From Orenia metallireducens (lineage in GTDB: Bacteria; Bacillota; Halanaerobiia; Halobacteroidales; Halobacteroidaceae): 64,000 nt of DNA. The position numbers and the translations under genes are program-made. Below the pieces are notes generated by a model that made no database searches, had not been told where the DNA came from, and saw nothing but the letters and a program-made list of their open reading frames with translations. Location of the stretch: the NCBI RefSeq assembly GCF_001693735.1, contig NZ_LWDV01000009.1, positions 294,589 through 358,588 on the forward strand, given 5' to 3'. Shown piece after piece: positions 54,594-62,876 of the stretch. How positions within the stretch are numbered: position 1 is the stretch's first letter; every line of letters starts with the position of its first letter.

Positions 54594-55100
54594 ATGAGTG
54601 GGAATTTTGGAAATAACGGAGGTATTGATTTCTCTTATATAAAGAATTATATCGATGATATCTTGGAAAAATCTTTAGGTCAAAATGATGATAACCAATC
54701 TTTTAATTTTGATAGTGAAGGTTTACAAAATTATATTCAAGATATGATAGCTATATCTTTACAGCAAGGCTTTAATAATTCTAAGAATACTTTTGATTCA
54801 TCAAATTTATCTAGAAATAGTAATTATCCTACACCTGAAATCTTTGAGACCCATGACTATAGAATTTTGAGAGTAGATATTCCTAAAGGAGTAAGCAGAC
54901 GCCATATTGAGTCATTTGTGAGAGGGAATCAACTAGTTATTAAATGGGGACCAGGGATAGAAGATCAGATTATACCAATTACATTTGATATGGACCCAGA
55001 TAATGTGAAGGGGGTTGTTAAGGATAACATTTTAGAATTGAGATTCTCTAAGGATGTCAAGATTGAAGCTAAATCTATAGAGATTGAACATCTAGGTTGA
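54594..55100 (+). CDS. Hsp20/alpha-crystallin-like spore protein
   Basis: A 168-residue protein. A Gln/Asn-rich N-terminal half precedes an alpha-crystallin-like beta sandwich: YRILRVDIPKGVSRRHIESFVRGNQLVIKWG, then VKGVVKDNILELRFSK. Hsp20-type proteins (CotP, CotM, GerT) occur in spore coats and germination systems. AAGGAGGAG precedes the ATG. It follows the GerPB-like gene by 39 bases and shares its probable mother-cell expression. Confidence 0.65.
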   Translation: MSGNFGNNGGIDFSYIKNYIDDILEKSLGQNDDNQSFNFDSEGLQNYIQDMIAISLQQGFNNSKNTFDSSNLSRNSNYPTPEIFETHDYRILRVDIPKGVSRRHIESFVRGNQLVIKWGPGIEDQIIPITFDMDPDNVKGVVKDNILELRFSKDVKIEAKSIEIEHLG

Positions 55101-55345
55101 AGTAGCTTCTAAAAAGTAAGGAGTAAGGAGTTTTTTCTGCTATAAGCATCATTGGTTATCTACCCTTAGAGGCTTATTTATAAAATTATGTATTAGTAAT
55201 AAATATAGGACAATATTCTTTAGCTTGAAAGGTGGATTACTTATCCATCTTTTTTATTATTTATGCAGTATATAGTTTTAAGCATTCATATTTCACCAAG
55301 TTACTCCAATGTGAATAAATTAATAAGTAGAAAGGAGGAGATTTA

Positions 55346-55432
55346 ATGTTTCTAAAGCTGCTAGAAAGTATAACATCAAATAGTCTGACTAATTCTAAGG
55401 TACAGCAAGTCAGAGGAGAATCTATACCCTAA
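55346..55432 (+). CDS. Possible 28-residue peptide
   Basis: ATG 55346 follows AAAGGAGGAG, the same ribosome binding context as the Hsp20-like gene (GGAGGAGATTTAATG at both). The 28 codons (MFLKLLESITSN..) have no recognised family. It may be a small spore peptide or the decayed start of a further paralogue. The 55101-55345 stretch before it holds no gene. Confidence 0.4.
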   Translation: MFLKLLESITSNSLTNSKVQQVRGESIP

Positions 55433-55536
55433 AGAATCAGATCCTTGTTTTGATCCTTAAAAGAGATAGAGTTATTAGTAACTATTTTTATTTTATGTAA
55501 TATAATGGTATTAAGAGAGGAGGGGTTGATTAACAG

Positions 55537-56010
55537 ATGAATAAACTTACTAAAAAGGATATGCTAGATATAGCTCGTGAGATGATGAATATGAAGAGAG
55601 AGTGGCATGAAAATCCTAATAATGAGGATTTAAGCTTTCTAATTCAGCAGATATATCTATCGATTGAAAATGAGTTGGAAGCAGCAGCGTATTATAAGGC
55701 TTTAGCAAAGATAGCTCCTAATCAATTCGCAGCAGAGATGTTATCAGAGTTTGCTGATGATGAAAGGGGGCATGCTTATCAGTTTCAAAAGGCCTATGAA
55801 AGATTAACGGGAAATCCTTATAAGCCACCAACAGAGTTTGAATTTGAGTTTGAATTAGAAGCAGATGACTATGAAGAATATTTAGAAAGTAGGATTTTAG
55901 ATGAAACGGCTGATTTTAAAAAATATAAGAATTTTTATCTTATGACAAATAACCCATATTTAAGAGATATATTTTTTGATGCTATGCATGATGATTCGTG
56001 CATATGTTAA
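55537..56010 (+). CDS. Ferritin-like (rubrerythrin-type) spore coat protein, 3'-truncated
   Basis: A 157-residue four-helix protein. IENELEAAAYYKALAKIAP supplies the first E of the di-iron site and DDERGHAYQFQKAYERLTG the ExxH partner. The second half repeats the plan (RILDETADFKKYKNFY.. and IFFDAMHDDSCIC*). Relatives end in D-E-x-x-H-A followed by a last helix; here the frame stops just before that His. The final ~15-20 residues are missing, next to the recombinase gene 36 bases away. GAGGAGG precedes the ATG. Confidence 0.7.
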   Translation: MNKLTKKDMLDIAREMMNMKREWHENPNNEDLSFLIQQIYLSIENELEAAAYYKALAKIAPNQFAAEMLSEFADDERGHAYQFQKAYERLTGNPYKPPTEFEFEFELEADDYEEYLESRILDETADFKKYKNFYLMTNNPYLRDIFFDAMHDDSCIC

Positions 56011-56015
56011 TTATG

Positions 56016-56048
56016 AATTTAGCCCCGTTAAAAATGGGGCTAAATTTT
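56016..56048. terminator. Bidirectional terminator between coat gene and recombinase
   Basis: AAATTTAGCCCC pairs with GGGGCTAAATTT around a short A-rich loop. It touches the recombinase stop codon and lies 6 bases after the truncated coat gene. Confidence 0.88.
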
Positions 56049-57627
56049 AAAAGTAGTACTCTAGATCAATCTTTCCTTTATCATAGATAATCTTTTTAAT
56101 GATACTCTGTAAGAGGTTTCTTTGGTCTTCAAAGTTCATAGTATCAAAATTTTCTTCAAATAGGTCTAACTGGCTTCTTAGATATTCTTCAGAGTAGAGC
56201 TCATTAGAGTGTTCTAGGATTTGGCTATCTATACTCTGTAGCTCAAGCTCTAATTTATTTCTTTTAGCAGCCAGTTCCTCTGCTTCTTCTTCAATGATAG
56301 TGATTAGGTGTTCAGAGCTTAACTTCTTAAGTTTACTGATTAAATTCTTCTCTTCAGCAGTTATCTCCTTTAATTTAGTATTAATCTCTTCTGCTTTATT
56401 CTTCAAAAGGGTGATAGATTCCTGGAGTTCATCCTTCAAATTTCCAATCTCTTTACTTAGATTGTCCTTTTTACATAATTCTTTAAGGCGAGCGATTACT
56501 AAATTCTCAGCATACTCAGCTTTAGTGGATTGACCTTCACAGACTATCTCTCCCATGTTGCGGCCTCGACATTTATAGTAGCTATAGTCTTTCTTGCTAC
56601 CATCAGCTAAAGTCTTAGTAGAAGAGTAATAGGTCATAGCCCTACCACAATCAGAGCATTTGAGTAGATAGGCTAATAGTCCTTTGACTCCAGTTCCTGC
56701 TCTAGAAGGTCTATTTGCTCGTCTGTCACGCTTTCTCTGAGTCTTAATATAAAGATCAGAAGAGACTATCCCATTATGTTCTGCTACAGCTATGAGCCAT
56801 TTAGATTTATCTCTAACTGCACCGATTTCATTTTTAGACTTTCTACGGTTATATCTAAGCAGTGCTTTTTTTCCATCGATTGCTTCTTGATTAAAGACCT
56901 CTATATCCTGCTTCTCAAAGTAAGCTATAATTTCCTTATCAGCAATGCAATAGAGGGGATTGGCCAAAATTTCACCAATGCGTGATGGAGCCCAGGTCTT
57001 ACCGTTAGAAGATTTAATCTTGGCTTTGTTGGCCCGTTGAGCAATCTGATTGAGGCTTCCTCCAGGCTCTAGATACCAGGTATAGAATTGTTTAATTATT
57101 TCTGCTTCTTCTTGATTTATCTCTAAGCCTTCATCGGTTAAGTTATATCCATAGGGGGTGGTCCCACCATTCCATTGACCATTGGCTGCATTTCTAAGTA
57201 AATTATCTTTGACTCTCTCTGAGGTCATTTCACTTTCAAACTGGGCAAAGTCTACTAGTATATTTCTAATAAGTCTACCGATAGGGGTAGAGGTATCAAA
57301 CTGTTGGGTAATAGAGACAAAGTTGACCTCATACTTATCTAGTACCTTCATATAATTATGGAAGTCGGTAACTGATCTAGCAAAGCGGTCTAGTTTGTAG
57401 ACCATTAGATAGTCAGCATTTAGGTTATCTCGCTTGATGTTTTGAAATAGCTTTTGAAAGGCTGGTCTATTAGAAGAGCGACCAGAGTAGTCTAGGTCTA
57501 TGTAAGTGTCTACTAGCTCAATATCTTGTAGCTTGCAGTATTGTTTGATCTTTTCTAATTGAGTATCTTGGGTAATCATTCCATCGCGGGCTTTTGATAC
57601 TCTGATATAGGCTATAGCTTTTTTCAT
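56047..57627 (-). CDS. Large serine recombinase (phage/skin-element integrase type)
   Basis: A 526-residue site-specific recombinase. The catalytic resolvase domain spans ~1-145 (nucleophile S11 in YIRVSKARDG; YKLDRFARS). The recombinase domain is ~155-270 (GTTPYGY). A zinc ribbon has C324, C327, C353 and C363, and a long coiled coil covers ~390-510. Such enzymes integrate and excise prophages and the sigK skin element without host factors, aided by a directionality factor. The frame is intact. It converges on the truncated ferritin-like gene. Confidence 0.95.
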   Translation of the reverse strand: MKKAIAYIRVSKARDGMITQDTQLEKIKQYCKLQDIELVDTYIDLDYSGRSSNRPAFQKLFQNIKRDNLNADYLMVYKLDRFARSVTDFHNYMKVLDKYEVNFVSITQQFDTSTPIGRLIRNILVDFAQFESEMTSERVKDNLLRNAANGQWNGGTTPYGYNLTDEGLEINQEEAEIIKQFYTWYLEPGGSLNQIAQRANKAKIKSSNGKTWAPSRIGEILANPLYCIADKEIIAYFEKQDIEVFNQEAIDGKKALLRYNRRKSKNEIGAVRDKSKWLIAVAEHNGIVSSDLYIKTQRKRDRRANRPSRAGTGVKGLLAYLLKCSDCGRAMTYYSSTKTLADGSKKDYSYYKCRGRNMGEIVCEGQSTKAEYAENLVIARLKELCKKDNLSKEIGNLKDELQESITLLKNKAEEINTKLKEITAEEKNLISKLKKLSSEHLITIIEEEAEELAAKRNKLELELQSIDSQILEHSNELYSEEYLRSQLDLFEENFDTMNFEDQRNLLQSIIKKIIYDKGKIDLEYYF

Positions 57628-57673
57628 GATATCACTCCTTCTTATTTAATTATAAATTAATGGAGATAAAAAA

Positions 57674-57715
57674 ATAACCCCTGAGTTTAAAATATAATTA
57701 CTCAGGGATTTAACT
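57674..57715 (-). terminator. Hairpin upstream of the recombinase
   Basis: AACCCCTGAG pairs with CTCAGGGATT around an AT-rich 15-base loop. It lies between the Rpn remnant and the recombinase and would end transcripts of the former. Confidence 0.7.
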
Positions 57716-57907
57716 TTATTTTAGATTTTCTACTTCTTGCTTATTCAAACCTGTTGCTTCACATACCTGTAATCCCATATTCAACAAATTCCTAGCAGTA
57801 TTTAGTCTCCCTTTTTTCTCTCATATTTTTATTCCTTCTTCTGTAGCACCTATTATATTAGTAACTTGGTCATGAATTGGTTTTTGTCGACTCTCATAAA
57901 TAAAATT
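57716..57907 (-). pseudogene. Rpn-family protein, C-terminal remnant with in-frame TGA
   Basis: The frame reads YESRQKPIHDQVTNIIGATE, then EGIKI*EKKGRLNTARNLL and VCEATGLNKQEVENLK. It is the C-terminal tail of an Rpn/PD-(D/E)XK transposase-like protein, interrupted by TGA where Gly is expected. The nuclease domain is absent. The same tail occurs at 41560-41729. Confidence 0.65.
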
Positions 57908-57922
57908 TTTGTGTATTATTCT

Positions 57923-58174
57923 TTAATCTTCTTCTTTCTTTAGTGGAATAATCCAGATTATAATATTGATAACTATAACTCCTATTCCTAAATAGTAAGA
58001 TACTGCATCTAGATCAGGTCCATAGATATTTCCTATAGCAAAAAAGGATATAAATAAAAACAAAGCAAATGCAAAGACTATTGTAAGTAATGTTAAGATT
58101 ATCTTTCCTAATTTAGTTCTAATCTTAAATAAGCCTATAATAAATGCAACTAAAAGCATACTGAGTAGTTCCAT
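57923..58174 (-). CDS. Small membrane protein, unknown
   Basis: An 83-residue protein with three hydrophobic segments (LLSMLLVAFIIGLFKI, ILTLLTIVFAFALFLFISFF, YYLGIGVIVINIIIWIIP) and an acidic tail. AAAGGAG precedes the ATG at the expected distance. It is the gene just beyond the leftmost attC-like site and is not obviously a cassette itself. Confidence 0.55.
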   Translation of the reverse strand: MELLSMLLVAFIIGLFKIRTKLGKIILTLLTIVFAFALFLFISFFAIGNIYGPDLDAVSYYLGIGVIVINIIIWIIPLKKEED

Positions 58175-58316
58175 CTTTAACTCCTTTTAAAAATTTTTGT
58201 TGTAAACTCTTTTTTAGGTGCTACTTACCCCAAGAATTATCTTATAGCATTAGTTTAATCATCTGCTTAATATCTCTTTAAATAAATTAGATAATCAAGT
58301 GGAGTAGGGGAGTCTT

Positions 58317-58357
58317 TATAACGTTTAGGTATTGCCGCTGGCAATACTGTGTTAGAC
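58317..58357 (-). repeat. attC-like site A (short form)
   Basis: On the minus strand it starts GTCTAAC, an exact RYYYAAC core, and ends CGTTATA. Between them GTATTGCC and GGCAATAC form a perfect 8-bp stem around AGC. At ~41 bp it is short for an attC but has the expected order of cores and stem. It lies 13 bases after the methyltransferase stop. Confidence 0.6.
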
Positions 58358-58370
58358 GATCGTAGGCTTT

Positions 58371-59039
58371 TTACTTTACTCCTACATAAATAGCTGCTTC
58401 TTTTTTCTTGAATATTAAATCAAATTTACGATAGCCAACCTCTTTGAATAACTTTTCCTGTGTTTTTATTGAAAATGGTATATCAATATGGAAAAAACCA
58501 TCAGTTAAATTCTCTTGATTCATTTGCTTTTTAAATTGTTTTAATAATCTTTTTTCTTTTCCTTCCGAAACAACATAGTCACCTTCTATATACTTACCAT
58601 TATTATTTAAAGATTTTAAAATCTTTGTGTATAATTTCTTTTTGGTATCATAAAGCAAATGATGAATAGTCATAACTGAAACTACATAATCAAATTTGTT
58701 TTCCCCAAATTCTAATGTAAGATAAGAATCTTTAACAACATTAATTTGATCTACTTTATCTTGATACTTCTTTAATAATATTTCTAACATCTCAGCAGAA
58801 ACATCTACCCCTATTATCCGTGCATTAGGAGCTTTTTCAAATATATATTTTAACTCTAAGCCAGTTCCACAACCTATATCTAATATCTTTATTTTTTCAT
58901 TTGTTTTAATAATTGGATCAGCAATTGTTTTGTAAAATTCTTCAAAGTTATTAACATTATTTTTCATGTATTCATCATATGATGCTGCTCTTTTATTAAA
59001 AAATTCATTCATCTTTTCTGACTTGTTTATTTCAACCAT
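58371..59039 (-). CDS. Class I SAM-dependent methyltransferase
   Basis: A 222-residue methyltransferase. ILDIGCGTGLELKYIF is the SAM-binding motif I, IGVDVSAEML motif II, and FDYVVSVMTIHHL motif IV. The substrate is not readable; the size fits small-molecule or ubiquinone/menaquinone-type enzymes, but no such pathway is nearby. It is the leftmost gene of the cassette-like array, with attC-like sites on both sides. Confidence 0.88.
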   Translation of the reverse strand: MVEINKSEKMNEFFNKRAASYDEYMKNNVNNFEEFYKTIADPIIKTNEKIKILDIGCGTGLELKYIFEKAPNARIIGVDVSAEMLEILLKKYQDKVDQINVVKDSYLTLEFGENKFDYVVSVMTIHHLLYDTKKKLYTKILKSLNNNGKYIEGDYVVSEGKEKRLLKQFKKQMNQENLTDGFFHIDIPFSIKTQEKLFKEVGYRKFDLIFKKKEAAIYVGVK

Positions 59040-59101
59040 TTACTTATCACTTCCTTTATTTTAAATTAAGACAATCAATATCTACCCACTAGGCCTATGT
59101 C

Positions 59102-59236
59102 AGATAACGTCCCGCAGCTTCGCGACGTCCCATCAATGCTCCTATAATTTAGTTTAATGCAACCTAAATTTCATAAGTCAGCTCCAGCTCCTATTTATGC
59201 ACTGCAACTGGATGTCGCTAAGATGCTGTTATATGA
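59102..59236 (-). repeat. attC-like site B
   Basis: About 135 bp. The left arm (AGATAACGTCCCGCAG then TTCGCGACGTCC) is imperfectly complementary to the right arm (GGATGTCGCTAAGATG then CTGTTATATGA). The loop contains CATAAGTCAGC, shared with sites C and G. It begins 63 bases before the methyltransferase start and ends 49 bases after the GATase stop. The AAC and GTT core triplets are in place; the flanking core bases match RYYYAAC only partly. Confidence 0.7.
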
Positions 59237-59284
59237 AGAACCACGCCCCACATAACTGCATCTTTATTTGCAATCATAAAAATC

Positions 59285-59983
59285 CTATCTGTAAGCTGCT
59301 TTAATAAAACCAGTAATTAATGGATGAGGCTTTTCATTTGTCGATCTAGTTTGGGGAACAAACAAAGTTCCGATATAAAATTTATGGTTAGGAAGTTCTA
59401 TAATTCTTGCTTCTTGAGTATCATCAATTCCTACAACTTTTAGCCCTGCCTTATCAATCTTTTTTTGATAATCAGGATTTAAACCAAAATTACAATAATA
59501 CTTTTCTTCAATTTTAGTTTCATTATATAAGGAAAATACTTTAGATTGTTTATTTGTAATTGTAATGGGTAATTTCTTACCTGCAAGTGAACAATTCAAC
59601 TTGTTAATTATCAATTTTGAAGAATAAGGGTCATATTCAGCATGTTGAGATTCTTCTATTCCCATAATATTACGAGCATATTCTAACACAAGATGTTGAA
59701 AACCTCCACATGTTCCAAAAGTAGGGATATTATTTTCACGCACATATTGAATACAATTCAAAGCCCCTACTAAACTTTTATAAGGACTCCCTGGTGCTAT
59801 CCAAACAGCATCATATTCTGCTATAGGTTCTAAATTCTTCTTATTTTTAAACATTTCAGTTGAAAACCATTTTACTGATGTTTCAACTCCTAAATTATTT
59901 GCAGAATGCTTAATAGCTTTGTTCAGACTAGAATGTGGATTAAAATCAGGTTCATATTCTCCTATAACTGCAATCTCTATCAT
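59285..59983 (-). CDS. CTP-synthase C-terminal-like GATase domain protein, triad altered
   Basis: A 232-residue stand-alone class-I glutamine amidotransferase fold. It has the oxyanion-type GSPYKSLVGAL and a nucleophile elbow with Cys92 (GTCGGFQH). At residues 208-211, where active enzymes have FHPE with the catalytic His and Glu, it reads FVPQ, followed by PHPLITGFIKAA as in CTP synthases. Hydrolysis of glutamine is therefore unlikely. Related stand-alone proteins are known as CTP synthase C-terminal region-related proteins; their function is unknown. Confidence 0.85.
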   Translation of the reverse strand: MIEIAVIGEYEPDFNPHSSLNKAIKHSANNLGVETSVKWFSTEMFKNKKNLEPIAEYDAVWIAPGSPYKSLVGALNCIQYVRENNIPTFGTCGGFQHLVLEYARNIMGIEESQHAEYDPYSSKLIINKLNCSLAGKKLPITITNKQSKVFSLYNETKIEEKYYCNFGLNPDYQKKIDKAGLKVVGIDDTQEARIIELPNHKFYIGTLFVPQTRSTNEKPHPLITGFIKAAYR

Positions 59984-60032
59984 TTCTTTTTTCCTCCTTA
60001 AAAATTTTTTATCTTAAAGTTGCGTGGTCTTT

Positions 60033-60167
60033 CACATAACGTCCCGCAGGTTCGCGACGTCCCCATCAACACTCCTTACCTCTAATTAAAAATACAAGCT
60101 CACATAAGTCAGCCTCACTTTCACTTATCCTCGCTAGGTGGGATGTAGCTAATCCGCTGTTAGGTGA
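60033..60167 (-). repeat. attC-like site C
   Basis: About 135 bp and closely related to sites B and G. The left arm is CACATAACGTCCCGCAGG and the right arm ends GGGATGTAGCTAATCC then GCTGTTAGGTGAA. On the minus strand the first core is ACCTAAC, an exact RYYYAAC. The loop carries CACATAAGTCAGCC. It lies between the HNH stop and the GATase start. Confidence 0.75.
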
Positions 60168-60183
60168 AGTTGACCAACCACCA

Positions 60184-61035
60184 TTAATCAGAAAATTCTT
60201 CTTTCATTTTTTTAGCCCATGCTAATGATTTCTTTGAATCTCCTAAATATCTGTTAACTTTTGAAATCCTCATAAATCCTCCAATTGGCTTAGAAGTAGC
60301 ACCAATAATTAATCCCCCTTGGACATTCTCTGTAAAATTACCTTGAACTAACATATTATTATTGGTTATTAACATATGGTCTTCATCTATTAAAATTTCT
60401 ACACCATTACAAAGAAATCTGCCTTTTTTAATACTAATCTTATTAGGTGGTTCAAATGTTATTCTGATTAAAAATTTTCTTGCTTTTTCTCGAACAGTAA
60501 GAGTTTGTCCTACTAACTCAATATCCCAAGGGCTAGTTGAATATACAAGTTCATTATTACTTATTTGTAGCACTAAATTATTAAACTTATCAAATAAATT
60601 AATATTTAGAAATAATTGATTATCCTCTAAAACAAACCCCACTAATGGAATTCCATCAATAATTAAAGGGATCATTTCAGTAATCTGGCTTTTGATATTT
60701 GCAGAAAAAACATTTCCGCCAATATCTACTTCACAAGAGTTATCATCAAAGTGGAGTGATAAAGGGCTACTAGAACCTTTCCTTAAATTATAAGGATTTT
60801 TATTAGCTTCAAAAACTTTTTCTCTAGGTAAAAGACCTGTTGTTACTTCCTTATGATGCTTATCGCACAACAAAGTGATATCTTCCGCTTTATGTTCTTG
60901 AACCTTCGACCATTCTTTCATATGGTCATATTCATAAAGAGGAAATCCACATATTACACATCCAAATCCACACCTTTGCCTCACTTCTCTTTTTATAGGT
61001 AATGGTATATTTCTACTATTGTTTTTATTAGACAT
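60184..61035 (-). CDS. HNH endonuclease-domain protein
   Basis: A 283-residue protein. Residues ~10-85 are an HNH/treble-clef nuclease: CGFGCVICGFPLYEYDHMKEW, then DITLLCDKHHKEVTTG, with CxxC pairs and the DH and HH catalytic residues. The C-terminal ~190 residues are beta-rich and unrecognised; they could bind DNA or act as a sensor. ATG 61035 behind GGAGGG is preferred over GTG 61065, which lies in an attC-like arm. Cassette genes with HNH domains may be defence or modification-dependent nucleases; that is inference. Confidence 0.8.
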   Translation of the reverse strand: MSNKNNSRNIPLPIKREVRQRCGFGCVICGFPLYEYDHMKEWSKVQEHKAEDITLLCDKHHKEVTTGLLPREKVFEANKNPYNLRKGSSSPLSLHFDDNSCEVDIGGNVFSANIKSQITEMIPLIIDGIPLVGFVLEDNQLFLNINLFDKFNNLVLQISNNELVYSTSPWDIELVGQTLTVREKARKFLIRITFEPPNKISIKKGRFLCNGVEILIDEDHMLITNNNMLVQGNFTENVQGGLIIGATSKPIGGFMRISKVNRYLGDSKKSLAWAKKMKEEFSD

Positions 61036-61061
61036 ATTCTTTCCCTCCATATTGGTCAATT

Positions 61062-61228
61062 TCACCTAACTTGTATATTAACGACATACTTCGTTTAACT
61101 CCCTAAATAAGAAGTATTAACGACATGTGTAATAAATTCCTGCTATTTAGTGGTATTAACGACATATGTCGTTAATATTCTTTTAAATAAATTCTCTAAT
61201 TTAATATCAGTCTCATAATTGCTTCCCT
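61062..61228 (-). repeat. Cassette-type non-coding repeat, copy 1, left half
   Basis: It begins with a core-like TCACCTAAC and contains TATTAACGACAT three times, ending in the perfect palindrome TTAACGACATATGTCGTTAA (61156-61175). It matches 62877-63040 closely. The match stops at ATAATTGCTTCCCT, where DNA carrying the LysE gene begins. Confidence 0.75.
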
Positions 61229-61299
61229 TAGTAATAGAGTAAATTTGATACACCATTCACAGTTACCCTTTGAAATATATATTCTAGATTTAGAAGTAA

Positions 61300-61938
61300 T
61301 CACTTACTCTCAGATGAATTTCTTATAATTTCTATAATTCTTAATATACCATAACCTATTAAAATGAAAGCAACTAACATGTTAGCCAATTGAACGATTA
61401 ATGGTGAGATCAATGTTTTTAATATTGTTATAATGAATATAGAGACACTAAGGAAAAGAGGTGTAGCAAAACCTGCTGACAATCCAAAGATCACTAACTC
61501 TTTTTTGCTTAAGGAATATTCAACTGATCTAGCTGCAAATACGCTAGTCCAAAAAAGAATTGTTAATGGACTAGATATAGTCAATAAAAAAGCTGAAATA
61601 AAACTTTTAAATAGATTTGATGAGGGGTCATTTATAGTTAAACTAATATTAACAGAATTTGAAATACTTATAGCCATATAAAAGCCAAAAGCAATAAGAA
61701 CAATGGAACTGATAGTTCCTAAAGTTTTTTTGATCTTTTTCTTTTCTAATAATTTACCTATTCCAGCGATAGCCAGTGCTATATATAAGTAATCTACAAT
61801 TGTTACAGCAGCAACTGCAAATAATCCATCGATTAAAGATTTTTGAAGTGCAAGATTTGCTAGAAAGAAGAAGACAGGTCCTATGGCTATTTGTAGAATC
61901 AATCCTGTTGATAGACCTCTTAAGAATACTTTTTTCAT
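61300..61938 (-). CDS. LysE-family amino-acid exporter
   Basis: A 212-residue membrane protein with six hydrophobic segments. GLSTGLILQIAIGPVFFFLANLALQKS at the N-terminus and the central NDPSSNLFKSFISAFLLTISSPLTILFW match LysE/RhtB exporters. Substrates are basic or other amino acids. AAGGAGG precedes the ATG. The gene sits inside a repeat unit that is uninterrupted elsewhere in the array. Confidence 0.88.
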   Translation of the reverse strand: MKKVFLRGLSTGLILQIAIGPVFFFLANLALQKSLIDGLFAVAAVTIVDYLYIALAIAGIGKLLEKKKIKKTLGTISSIVLIAFGFYMAISISNSVNISLTINDPSSNLFKSFISAFLLTISSPLTILFWTSVFAARSVEYSLSKKELVIFGLSAGFATPLFLSVSIFIITILKTLISPLIVQLANMLVAFILIGYGILRIIEIIRNSSESK

Positions 61939-61979
61939 TTAATAAAGTCCTCCTTTAAGGATGGGAGTCATCCTAATAG

Positions 61980-62196
61980 TATAATTACTTCCCTCATAAA
62001 GTAGAGTAGGGAAGGGGTAATCAAAACCCCCTTAACAAAAATAATATATATTACTTCTCCATGATTGACAACAATACCAATAGTAGATGATGAGTAATGC
62101 TAAATAAGCTTAAAGATGAAGTAGTGGAGCTAGTATAGAAGTACTGTTGTTGATTGTTAGCTTATTTATTATAGTGACTAAAGTTGTTATGTGAAG
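61980..62196 (-). repeat. Cassette-type non-coding repeat, copy 1, right half
   Basis: It resumes at ATAATTACTTCCCT and matches 63026-63186 (AACAATACCAATAG, GATGAGTAAT, AAATAAGCTTAAAG, GTAGTGGAGCTAGTATAG). It ends in GTTATGTGAAG (62186-62196), the same shape as the right arms of attC-like sites B and C. Confidence 0.72.
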
Positions 62197-62207
62197 ACTA
62201 CGGGGTT

Positions 62208-62300
62208 ACATAACGTACCAGGGATTTAAGAATTTTATGTTGGCTTAGGTTCATAAATTTGGATGGAGCGTAGCGGAATCTTAAATCCCATGTTATACGA
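62208..62300 (-). repeat. attC-like site E
   Basis: About 93 bp. ACATAACGTACCAGGG on the left and CCCATGTTATACGA on the right enclose a perfect 11-bp stem GGGATTTAAGA / TCTTAAATCCC. The inner loop differs from sites B, C and G. It ends 9 bases after the kinase stop, and its left end follows the LysE-containing repeat. Confidence 0.68.
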
Positions 62301-62309
62301 TCGTTCAGT

Positions 62310-62852
62310 TTATGCGAAGTAATTAATTGCTTCTTTTATAGTTTTCTTAAAATCCTTTCCAGTATCAATAAAAGGAATATTATATTCTTCACATTTCTTT
62401 TTAACTTCAATACTTTCATCAATATACTCCTGTATTATTGCCTTTAATTCTTCCTCTGATAATGACTCTGTCCAGTCAGAAGAACGTGAATATTTTCTAA
62501 TAAAATTATACTTGTCTTCAAGACTTATTTCTGTATAACCAAAATAAATTATTTTACTGATTTTATCTAATTCATATTTTCTAACATCATCAGGAGTAAG
62601 TTGATATATGTCGATTACCACTGATATATCTTCATAATTTATATGTTTGATTAGTTCTTTAAGGAAAGGTGCTACTCTTTTGCTAACAACTTTATAGTTA
62701 TCATAATGAGTTATTCCTAAATTCGGATACAATTTATTAAAAGTTGATACAAAACTATCAAACGGTATATATGAATAATTATGAGCTTCAGAAGTAGTTT
62801 TAGCGACTGTTGATTTTCCTGATCTTGGAATTCCAGCAATTATTATTATCAT
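62310..62852 (-). CDS. P-loop NTPase / small-molecule kinase-like protein
   Basis: A 180-residue P-loop protein with Walker A GIPRSGKST at the N-terminus, an Asp-containing FDSFVSTF segment and VVIDIYQLTPDDV as the second strand. The layout resembles nucleoside or antibiotic kinases of the zeta-toxin/AAA_33 group. The substrate is unknown. There is no strong ribosome binding site, as is common for integron cassette genes. Confidence 0.78.
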   Translation of the reverse strand: MIIIIAGIPRSGKSTVAKTTSEAHNYSYIPFDSFVSTFNKLYPNLGITHYDNYKVVSKRVAPFLKELIKHINYEDISVVIDIYQLTPDDVRKYELDKISKIIYFGYTEISLEDKYNFIRKYSRSSDWTESLSEEELKAIIQEYIDESIEVKKKCEEYNIPFIDTGKDFKKTIKEAINYFA

Positions 62853-62876
62853 AGTATCACTCTTTCTCTAAATGAA

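Noticed and set aside
56047-57627. Serine recombinase as the integrase of the 13-23 kb island
   Set aside because: It lies 33 kb away from the island and next to a different truncated gene, so no direct link is supported.
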